Shown piece after piece: positions 34,737 through 40,920 of a DNA stretch of 64,000 nt; positions within the stretch are counted from its first letter, which is position 1; each line of letters begins with the position of its first letter. The position numbers were made by a program, and so were the translations under genes. The notes below the pieces were generated by a model. That model worked only from the letters and a program-made list of their open reading frames with translations. It ran no database searches and had not been told where the DNA came from. This DNA is from Nanohaloarchaea archaeon SW_7_43_1. GTDB taxonomy: Archaea > Nanohalarchaeota > Nanosalinia > Nanosalinales > Nanosalinaceae. The DNA lies in the NCBI GenBank assembly GCA_003009795.1, contig PXPE01000001.1:818739-882738 (forward strand), in the 5' to 3' direction.

Positions 34737-35278
34737 GGAGTAACTCTTTCAACTTCATAGTAGGTTACCTGTCTCTCGGAATCGGCTATCGCCCATAACA
34801 TCTTGGCTCTGATATTGTGAGCCAATCTCACCGCGCGGGACATCTTTTCGTAGCTCTGGTTGTAATCTTCAGGTACAGCGTGTACAATCCACTTTGTATG
34901 TTCTCTTTCTTCCTTCGGTCCTTCCTTGTAGGGATTAACTCCACGAGGATAAACCCTGAAATGAGTGCCGAACTTGAAACCGGTCTTCACTATAAAACCT
35001 CTTTCACGGAGATCAGAGTAAGCCGCATATTTCTGGTCAAACTCATCGTCTTCCTCGCTGAATCTCTGGAAAAGTTCCTCCCTGTCGAGAACTTCATCAT
35101 CCTCAACTATCTCCAGTTCATCACGGTCAACAAGGTGAAGCGCTTCAACAAGTGAAAGCTCCAAGTAACCTTCCTCCTCAATTATCTTTCCATAATAGAA
35201 GTTGCTGTGAACCTCTTCGGCTTCTTCCTCATCCCATACCTTGGCTTTGGTACCGGAAATTTTACCTGTAGCTACCAT
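34733..35278 (-). CDS. endA: tRNA-splicing endonuclease
   Basis: EndA cuts both ends of introns at bulge-helix-bulge RNA motifs. The 181-residue length is that of the single-unit type that forms homotetramers. The catalytic triad is visible as Tyr in HFRVYPRG, His in REHTKWIVH and Lys in IRAKMLWAI. The N-terminal domain (GKISGTKAKVWDEEEA) is also typical. Introns in tRNA-Val and tRNA-iMet in this window are expected substrates. Homotetrameric enzymes are known to prefer strict bulge-helix-bulge structures. Confidence 0.93.
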   Translation of the reverse strand: MVATGKISGTKAKVWDEEEAEEVHSNFYYGKIIEEEGYLELSLVEALHLVDRDELEIVEDDEVLDREELFQRFSEEDDEFDQKYAAYSDLRERGFIVKTGFKFGTHFRVYPRGVNPYKEGPKEEREHTKWIVHAVPEDYNQSYEKMSRAVRLAHNIRAKMLWAIADSERQVTYYEVERVTP

Positions 35279-35310
35279 AAGTCAAATAGCTGGAACAACT
35301 TTTAAATCGG

Positions 35311-35973
35311 TCAGAAATCTTCTAATCCTTTCTGCCCTGCTTCCTTCAGAATTTTCTCTGCCGTACTCCAGGATTTCCTTGTCTCAATAGGAAACCTGCC
35401 TTTCTCCTCCAAGTATTTCTCCAGAAAACTGATAGTCGGTGAATCATGAGGATAACCTGACTTAAAATCATAACCGTACTTTGAATGGAGTTCCTCAATA
35501 TGTTTCTCCCTAGCCGACTTCGCAATAATCGATGCAGCAGAAACAATCGGATAAGTGTCATCTGCACCATGTTCCGCAACAAAATCTCTTTCTCTGAACC
35601 GGGCTGGCAACTCTCTCTTCATCTTGTTGATGAACCGGTCACCGTCTGGTTCTGGAAGATCAACAAGTATCTTATCCGCATCCGATCGCTCAATAACATC
35701 ACAGAAACCTTGGATCTCAATCTCATTCAGACTCATCACTTCACGAAGCTCATCTATTTCAGAAGCCTCAATTTCTTTCAGGAACGGCTCTCCTATCTCC
35801 TTGAGTTCTTTCGCAAGTCTTTCTCTTTTCTTGTCGCTCAGCTTCTTTGAATCCTTGACACCAAGATCCTTAATCTCATCTAGCTTCTCCTCTTCGACCA
35901 TGAAGCCACCTATAAACATAGAACCTATCACAGGTCCTCTAGCCGCCTCATCAAGCCCTAAAATCTCTCGCAT
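35311..35973 (-). CDS. rnhB: Ribonuclease HII
   Basis: RNase HII cuts RNA in RNA-DNA hybrids and removes single ribonucleotides. The protein starts GLDEAARGPVIGSM, holding the first Asp-Glu of the active site. It continues with GVKDSKKLSDKKRE, VDLPEPDGD (third acidic residue region), HGADDTYPIVSAASIIAKSARE and a C-terminal helical tail. The 220-residue length is normal for the archaeal enzyme. It lies 32 bases upstream of endA on the same strand, forming an RNA-processing pair. Confidence 0.95.
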   Translation of the reverse strand: MREILGLDEAARGPVIGSMFIGGFMVEEEKLDEIKDLGVKDSKKLSDKKRERLAKELKEIGEPFLKEIEASEIDELREVMSLNEIEIQGFCDVIERSDADKILVDLPEPDGDRFINKMKRELPARFRERDFVAEHGADDTYPIVSAASIIAKSAREKHIEELHSKYGYDFKSGYPHDSPTISFLEKYLEEKGRFPIETRKSWSTAEKILKEAGQKGLEDF

Positions 35974-36044
35974 TAATACGTCATATGGAACTTAGATTCT
36001 TTAATGTGTTTTTCCTACCGGAACTACTGGAATAGTCAAACTAG

Positions 36045-36055
36045 GTTTAAAAACC
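36045..36055 (+). promoter_or_regulatory. TATA box for the upstream LAGLIDADG gene
   Basis: GTTTAAAAACC is centred 26 bases before ATG 36076. The endonuclease gene therefore has its own promoter, and its product would be made from a leaderless message independent of the tRNA. Confidence 0.55.
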
Positions 36056-36075
36056 AAATAAACAAGTTTTAACCT

Positions 36076-36483
36076 ATGAAAAGCAAATCGGTCAGTTCTA
36101 AAGACTCATGTAGAAAAATAACAGATGAATACCTAGTAGGACTTATTGATGGAGAAGGAACGATTAATTTAACAAAGTACCCGGATGGCAGAGAAAGACC
36201 TCAGGTTCTTATCTTCAATACATGCAAGAAAATTCTTGACGAAATTAAAAGACAAAGATCACTTACTGCGCCAGTAATGAAAGTCTCAAGAGTCGGAGAT
36301 AACTTGGATAGAAAGAAAAACTGCTACAGAATTCAAATGCGATCAAGATCAGATATCAGGAAAATGTTCGAGCTAATGAAAGAACATAAACCAATAATTA
36401 AGAAACAAGAATTTGAGGAACTATTTGAAAGCACCAAAAACTGGGTATATCACCAAGATAAGCAGCAAGATAGTATAGATTAG
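36076..36483 (+). CDS. Single-motif LAGLIDADG homing endonuclease, free-standing
   Basis: This 135-residue protein has one LAGLIDADG motif near residues 20-31 (YLVGLIDGEGTI), followed by the typical strand pattern and a helical tail. One-motif enzymes act as homodimers on near-palindromic DNA sites. The gene is not inside an intron or intein. It ends 41 bases before the start of the intron-containing initiator tRNA and points in the same direction. The active-site Asp/Glu of the motif and the rest of the domain look intact. It may act on an intron-free allele of the tRNA gene or on a nearby site; this is inference from position. Confidence 0.85.
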   Translation: MKSKSVSSKDSCRKITDEYLVGLIDGEGTINLTKYPDGRERPQVLIFNTCKKILDEIKRQRSLTAPVMKVSRVGDNLDRKKNCYRIQMRSRSDIRKMFELMKEHKPIIKKQEFEELFESTKNWVYHQDKQQDSID

Positions 36484-36490
36484 TTTAAAA
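36484..36490 (+). promoter_or_regulatory. TATA box for the initiator tRNA gene
   Basis: TTTAAAA lies 38 bases before the tRNA 5' end, predicting transcription from about 36513 and a short 5' leader removed by RNase P. It starts immediately after the endonuclease stop codon. A second AT-rich element (CTTAAATG) is closer to the tRNA. Confidence 0.45.
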
Positions 36491-36547
36491 GAATGAGTCA
36501 ACATCTTAAATGATACAATATCATAGCGGGGTGGAGCAGCCAGGAGA

Positions 36548-36590
36548 AGGTAAGTCTTCTGACTTGCTCGGAATGGCTCACCTCCTAATT
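36548..36590 (+). other. Intron 1 of initiator tRNA (D-loop, about position 21/22)
   Basis: Exon AGGA (36542-36545) pairs with intron TCCT (36583-36586), next to a 3-base bulge GAA and an inner stem (GGT/ACC, then AAGTC-TTCT-GACTT). The D-stem GAGC/GCTC serves as outer helix. The 3' bulge is four bases instead of three, so this is a slightly relaxed bulge-helix-bulge and the 3' cut is less certain. Confidence 0.75.
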
Positions 36591-36598
36591 GCTCGTCG

Positions 36599-36628
36599 AA
36601 ATGTTCCGATTGTCGGCACATTGCGAAC
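36599..36628 (+). other. Intron 2 of initiator tRNA (anticodon stem, position 29/30)
   Basis: This is a strict bulge-helix-bulge. Exon TCGT (36593-36596) pairs with intron GCGA (36623-36626). The 5' bulge is CGA and the 3' bulge ACG, each of three bases. The inner stem is AATGT/ACATT capped by CCGA/TCGG. Cutting after the second base of each bulge gives exactly the exon ends that rebuild the anticodon stem. After intron 1 is removed, the outer helix becomes GAGC/GCTC. Confidence 0.88.
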
Positions 36629-36674
36629 GGCTCATAACCCGGAGGTCGAAGGTTCAAATCCTTCCCCCGCTATT

Positions 36675-37322
36675 TCACTTTCGAGTTATTTCTTGCGCCT
36701 TTAGCACATGCTTATTATTCTTAAACCCTATCTCATCTCTAAATTTAGCTAACTGACCCTTGCCGTTCATTTGTATTCTGATTTTGCCTTTACCAATTCC
36801 GTAAGCTCCAAAATTAAATCCTTGACTCTCTAGGATCTTAGTCAACTGATTCTGCATTGGCGAAGGACATATCTTTGTTTCCAATCTGGGATAGAGCGTT
36901 CCGTTATTGTCGGTGAGAACAACAGATCCATCAGTATCAAAATAACCTCTGAACACATATTTCTCCAGAGAATTGTCCATATATCTTTCTGGTATAGTAG
37001 CTCTTTACCATTTCGGCGATTCCTTAAGCCCTATCTCTTCTGTAACAAATTCAAATATCTCTTTCTTAAAGCATCTTATGTCATATGTATTCTCATTCTT
37101 TCTTTTGGCCCCTTCTACTTCGATACTGAAGAGTTCGGAGAACATCTTTTCAACGTAACCTGCATAATATGGTTCATTGCTTGAGAGTGTGACCTTGACA
37201 CAGTGTTGAATAGATTTGCTACCATCACCGCGATCACACCGATACCTTCCTATTGATCCGTCACCAAGCATGATACCGACAAATTCTGCTAGTTCCTCAG
37301 ATCTTAAATCTGGTTTTTTCAT
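36675..37322 (-). pseudogene. Two-motif LAGLIDADG homing endonuclease interrupted by one stop codon
   Basis: Two consecutive pieces in the same minus-strand frame make one LAGLIDADG endonuclease. The N-terminal half has LAEFVGIMLGDGSIGRY (motif 1). The C-terminal half has YVFRGYFDTDGSVVL (motif 2). They are separated by a single TAA at 37005-37007. The codons after it read R-A-T-I-P-E-R-Y before the next ATG at 36980, a plausible linker. Without the stop the protein would be about 215 residues. ATG 37322 has AT-rich promoter-like sequence about 26 bases upstream. The 3' end of the gene is two bases from the tRNA 3' end. The two halves could still be made separately. Confidence 0.85.
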
Positions 37323-37627
37323 GTGATATGATTTTAATTCACCACACTTTAAAGACAAATTTACGGCTTTCCGATAGTTCCGCTAGAATTTAGATGCTTT
37401 TAATGCTTAAAAAGCTCTAAAATAGAGTTTTCATTTAACTTAATGCTTCATAACTGCTTTCTTACCTATAAAGATTATTTCAAGATAAATCAATGGACAA
37501 AAAGACCGCATAAACTTTCCAGAGTTCGCACCCAGCGATCCGTTAGTTTAAATAAGGTTTATTTCGACTATTGTATTATAGTCGGGGAGAGATTACTGAA
37601 GGGGAGACAATCATGGTAAGATAACAA

Positions 37628-37984
37628 ATGAAGAAACTAGGAAATGTCCTGATTGAAGTGATGCAGGAACTCTCAAGCGTATCGACTAATGGCTCCGCTC
37701 ACATCAAGATCAACAATCATCTTTGTGAGCCCGAACTTTTCGAGAAGCTTTTCAACTACTTCTCTAAGGGAACCCTTCTTGAGAGAATTGATCTAGATGT
37801 AGATTCCATGAACCCACAGTTGGAATGTGCATGTGGTTACAACGAGATAATTGACGATGTTAAACACAATGGCTACGATAGGTGTCCTTCATGTGGAAGA
37901 TTTGCGGATATAAAGGATCACGAGTATAAACTTCTGGAACCTAATGTGGAAAAGGCGGCACCAAGAAAAAGTATCCGGTTCTAA
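37628..37984 (+). CDS. HypA-like zinc protein
   Basis: This 118-residue protein resembles HypA in order and length: helical N-terminal half, then a zinc ribbon with CAC-G (ECACGY) and CPSCG, ending in an acidic strand (LLEPNVE). The N-terminal Met-His-Glu nickel site of true HypA is absent (it starts MKKLGN), so nickel delivery to hydrogenase is unlikely. No hydrogenase genes are nearby. A TATA-like GTTTAAATAAGG near 37548-37558 suggests a leader of about 50 bases, in contrast to most neighbours. Confidence 0.55.
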   Translation: MKKLGNVLIEVMQELSSVSTNGSAHIKINNHLCEPELFEKLFNYFSKGTLLERIDLDVDSMNPQLECACGYNEIIDDVKHNGYDRCPSCGRFADIKDHEYKLLEPNVEKAAPRKSIRF

Positions 37985-38015
37985 ATTGCGTCGATTATCC
38001 GGACAGTTTTTCACC

Positions 38016-38025
38016 GATTTAAATT
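38016..38025 (+). promoter_or_regulatory. TATA box for tRNA-Lys
   Basis: GATTTAAATT lies about 32 bases before the tRNA start, a usual spacing for archaeal tRNA genes with a short leader. Confidence 0.5.
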
Positions 38026-38052
38026 TACTGCCAGAATAGCCGGTTACGCGTT

Positions 38053-38126
38053 GGGCCGGTAGCTCAGTCTGGCAGAGCACTAGGCTCTTAACCTAGACGT
38101 CGCGGGTTCGAATCCCGTCCGGCCCA
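38053..38126 (+). tRNA. tRNA-Lys (anticodon CUU), no intron
   Basis: The cloverleaf is complete: acceptor GGGCCGG/CCGGCCC with discriminator A, D-arm GCTC...GAGC, anticodon stem CTAGG/CCTAG around CTCTTAA (anticodon CTT), T-arm GCGGG-TTCGAAT-CCCGT. The gene is uninterrupted and does not encode CCA. Confidence 0.95.
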
Positions 38127-38197
38127 TTTTCATCATTTCGGGTAAGACTGTTTCGGTTTTGTGACCGGTAAACAAGATAGTAGTCTCATTTCACTCT

Positions 38198-39031
38198 TCA
38201 TTCTTCGTTATTCATGTAAACTGTTCTGATCGGGTATGGTATGTCGATTCCGGATTCGTCGTATTTTTCCTTGACAATCTGAGTTACCTCGGATGCAGAC
38301 TTCAACATATTAGCTTTGGAAGGTTTCGACCATCCTCTCAGTTTCAGATTGACGGATGATCCTCCGAGCTCGTTTACAAGCACTTGAGGTTCTGGCCTGG
38401 ATTTAACTGTCGAGGCCTCTTCCAGTGTCTGAATCGCAAGCTCCTTCGCTTCCTGAATATCTTCATCGTATCCTATTCCAACTATTACGTCAAAACGGCG
38501 ACAGTTGTAGGCAGTGTTGTTGATAACTTTGCCATTGTACAGAGTTGAGTTGGGTACAATTACCTGTCTACCATCGTAAGTCTTGATCTCGGTTGCCCGG
38601 ATGTTTATGTCCCGAACTGTTCCTGATTCTCCTGATACCTGTATCTGATCGCCGATTTTGAATGGTTTGTTGATCATTATGAAGAGACCGGAGATAAAGT
38701 TAGAGATCATATCTTTCAAAGCAAATGAAAGCCCTAAACCTATCAGACCTACCGCTGCACCTAGAGATGCAAGCGGAAAACCAAAAACTCCAAGAATTAC
38801 TGCAAAGGTAACCGGATAGATAACATATGAGGTAAGTTTCTTGCTGGTCTTGGATACATGTTTATCTCCTCCTCTTTTTTCGATGGCTCTCTCAACTAGA
38901 ATGTTGCTGATCTGGTCTGCGATAAATCCGGCTACCAAAAGAAATCCTGCTACCGCAACCATCAGCCCCGTAATTTCTATTCCCAGGAATGTGACTGATG
39001 TTTTCAGAACTTCTATTATCATTGATATCAT
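38198..39031 (-). CDS. mscS: Small-conductance mechanosensitive channel (MscS family)
   Basis: This 277-residue channel has three N-terminal membrane helices. The pore helix is Gly/Ala-rich (LGAAVGLIGLGLSFALKDMI). The beta domain follows with PFKIGDQIQVSGESGTVRDINIRATEI and DGRQVIVPNSTLYNGKVINN, and a C-terminal alpha/beta domain closes the protein. MscS channels release solutes when osmotic pressure drops, a relevant function for a halophile. It is divergent from the ThiF-like gene, with an AT-rich box between them. Confidence 0.92.
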   Translation of the reverse strand: MISMIIEVLKTSVTFLGIEITGLMVAVAGFLLVAGFIADQISNILVERAIEKRGGDKHVSKTSKKLTSYVIYPVTFAVILGVFGFPLASLGAAVGLIGLGLSFALKDMISNFISGLFIMINKPFKIGDQIQVSGESGTVRDINIRATEIKTYDGRQVIVPNSTLYNGKVINNTAYNCRRFDVIVGIGYDEDIQEAKELAIQTLEEASTVKSRPEPQVLVNELGGSSVNLKLRGWSKPSKANMLKSASEVTQIVKEKYDESGIDIPYPIRTVYMNNEE

Positions 39032-39063
39032 TTCCTAGTCCACAGTTAAGATAGACTGTACAG

Positions 39064-39074
39064 TTTTAATAAAA
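39064..39074 (+). promoter_or_regulatory. TATA box for the ThiF-like gene
   Basis: TTTTAATAAAA is centred 26 bases before ATG 39095. It also lies 37 bases from the mscS start on the other strand and could contribute to both promoters. Confidence 0.5.
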
Positions 39075-39094
39075 TCGGTCCCCGGAAAAAAGCC

Positions 39095-40030
39095 ATGTTC
39101 AGCCGATTCAAGGCTTTGGAGAACTATTCTGAAGAAGAAATTGAAAAACTAGATAATTCAAAAGTAGCTATTGTAGGGCTAGGAGCTACAGGATCAGTTA
39201 TAGCCGAGAACCTTGCCCGACACGGAACCAATTTACTGCTAATTGACCGTGATTACCTGGAGCCGAACGACTGCTACTCATCGAACATTTACACACCTGA
39301 TCAATGCGAAAAATCGCTGCCGAAAGCGAAGGCTGCTGAAAGAGAACTCTCAAAGTTTACCGATGTAAAGTCAGTAGTTGAAAGTCTGCACCCTGAGAAT
39401 ACCGATATTCTGGAAGGCGTAGATTTGGTGATGGATGGTACAGACAACCTCAAGACTCGCCATCTGATCTCCGAGTACTGTCAAAAAGAGGGAAAACCGT
39501 GGATCTATACTTCCGCACTTGGAGAAAAAGGTTACTCAATGTTCTTCAGGCAGAAATGCTTCAACTGTATATTTGAGGGTACGAACACCTGGAAACTCGA
39601 AACATGTGAAACTTCAGGGATAATGAGAGAAACATCTACAATAGCCGCTGCAAAATCCTCTTTAAAAGCCGTAGAATACCTTTCAAATAGGGGAGTTGCT
39701 GAGAAACTGGAGACTGTATCAGGGGAAGAGTTTGACATTGATGACGGAGGATGCGGGGTCTGTGATGGAAAAGACTACCTCCGGTTGAACTCAAACAGAC
39801 AGACAATAGCAGTTTGTGGAGAGAAGAAGTATCAGGTAGAGAAACAGGTCTCAAAATCAGGACCTGGGAAACTGAAGAGGGTAGCTGACAGTTTTACTGA
39901 AAACGAATACTTGGTAAGAGCAAAAGTGGAAGGCAGATCATTCACACTTTTCAACGACGGAAGAGCTATAATTGAAGCTGAAGATAAAGGTCACGCAGAA
40001 GCGATTTATTCCGAAACTCTCGGAATTTAA
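39095..40030 (+). CDS. ThiF/MoeB/UbaA-type E1-like adenylyltransferase
   Basis: This 311-residue protein is of the family that adenylates the C-terminus of ubiquitin-like sulfur carriers. The Rossmann motif VGLGATGSVIAENLARHG, the acidic LLIDRDYLEPND and the Arg/Asn of the adenylation site are present. Cys pairs CFNC and CGVC may form the zinc site. A Cys in LETCETSGI is positioned like the catalytic thioester Cys. The C-terminal strand FTLFNDGRAIIEAEDKGHAEAIY is typical of haloarchaeal homologues. Targets may include SAMP-like proteins for protein tagging or tRNA thiolation; no such partner is in the window. Confidence 0.82.
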   Translation: MFSRFKALENYSEEEIEKLDNSKVAIVGLGATGSVIAENLARHGTNLLLIDRDYLEPNDCYSSNIYTPDQCEKSLPKAKAAERELSKFTDVKSVVESLHPENTDILEGVDLVMDGTDNLKTRHLISEYCQKEGKPWIYTSALGEKGYSMFFRQKCFNCIFEGTNTWKLETCETSGIMRETSTIAAAKSSLKAVEYLSNRGVAEKLETVSGEEFDIDDGGCGVCDGKDYLRLNSNRQTIAVCGEKKYQVEKQVSKSGPGKLKRVADSFTENEYLVRAKVEGRSFTLFNDGRAIIEAEDKGHAEAIYSETLGI

Positions 40031-40055
40031 AAACATAGAACAAGTAGTTGAATTT

Positions 40056-40889
40056 ATGGATCTCGACGAGGATTACATAGAATATGTAGGGCAGTCATCT
40101 CTTGCATTACTTGCGATTTCAGCCGCATACTTCGTCGACCTAGATAATCTCATCACCTTACTAGCTCTTCTACCAATAACTGTTCTCTACGGATACACAG
40201 CATATATTTCAAGAGATAGATTCAAGACAGCATCAATGCTGAGCTTCGTAACACTGATATTTATACCTATAAGCGCGCTGATGGGCTTTATAGCAGTCTT
40301 TATAGCTTTCAGCAATACCCTTGTCTCGCTCTTCTCAAAAGGAAAAGGTTTCAGGAACTACAGCAGTTCAACATTTATGCCTATGATTTTCACAGGGCTA
40401 ATACTAGGTTCAATAGTATTCGGAGCCGCACAGACACAGCCGGACATAAAACAAAATGTTGTATCAACTATCTCAGAAGTATCTGAGAAACAGACATCCA
40501 TAATAATGGATCAGACCGATCTAGCAGATATTCAGCAAGAAGCCGGAACCCAAATTGTGAGAAAGACGAGCCAAAACACTGTAGTACTAACAAGATCATA
40601 CGTGCTCAGCGAAACCAATTTCGATCAGGAAAAAGACTCAGAGCTTAATCAAGCATTTACTGGAGCGCAGGAAGAAATACCAGAAAAACTTGCAAACCGA
40701 ACTGCAGAAAACGCGGAGTCAATTAATGTGGAAGAAAAAGCTGGAGAAGCCACCAGAAATCTAATAGAAGCCAATCTAGGGCTCATAATAGTTATGCTCT
40801 CATTAGTGCTATACACCATTAATCCTCTAATAAGCATTCTAACAGGCTTAACAGGTTTTCTCTTTCAGAAGCTAGCAAAACATTTGTAA
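40056..40889 (+). CDS. Polytopic membrane protein with large exported loop, unknown
   Basis: ATG 40056 (MDLDEDYIEY) gives a 277-residue protein. The longer frame from 39972 overlaps the previous gene by 59 bases and adds no conserved sequence. It has about four N-terminal helices, an exported Gln/Thr/Ser-rich region of roughly 100 residues, then one or two membrane helices at the C-terminus. I recognise no family. It shares a strand with the ThiF-like gene, 25 bases downstream. Confidence 0.5.
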   Translation: MDLDEDYIEYVGQSSLALLAISAAYFVDLDNLITLLALLPITVLYGYTAYISRDRFKTASMLSFVTLIFIPISALMGFIAVFIAFSNTLVSLFSKGKGFRNYSSSTFMPMIFTGLILGSIVFGAAQTQPDIKQNVVSTISEVSEKQTSIIMDQTDLADIQQEAGTQIVRKTSQNTVVLTRSYVLSETNFDQEKDSELNQAFTGAQEEIPEKLANRTAENAESINVEEKAGEATRNLIEANLGLIIVMLSLVLYTINPLISILTGLTGFLFQKLAKHL

Positions 40890-40920
40890 TAACTTAAAGT
40901 TTGTATAACCAGGTTCATAC

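Larger units (their letters stand above)
36525..36672 (+). tRNA. Initiator tRNA-Met (CAU) with two non-canonical introns
   Basis: The mature sequence assembles from exons at about 36525-36547, 36591-36598 and 36629-36672 into 75 bases. The acceptor is AGCGGGG/CCCCGCT with the A1-U72 pair of initiators, the D-stem is GAGC/GCTC and the anticodon stem is TCGGG/CCCGG around CTCATAA. Three G-C pairs lie next to the loop, another initiator hallmark. The T-arm is GAAGG-TTCAAAT-CCTTC and the discriminator is A. Intron 1 (about 43 bases) lies at the end of the D-loop; its edges are uncertain by one or two bases. Intron 2 is 30 bases at position 29/30. The middle exon is only 8 bases. Confidence 0.92.

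Noticed and set aside
36546-36590. Alternative cloverleaf of tRNA-iMet using GCTC at 36566 or 36576 as the D-stem
   Set aside because: Only GCTC at 36591 is followed by GTCG, which with GG at 36629 rebuilds the anticodon stem; the other copies leave no pairing partner.
39972-40055. Longer start for the membrane protein, beginning at 39972
   Set aside because: It overlaps the ThiF-like gene by 59 bases and adds a basic stretch with no similarity to a membrane protein start; ATG 40056 is better placed.
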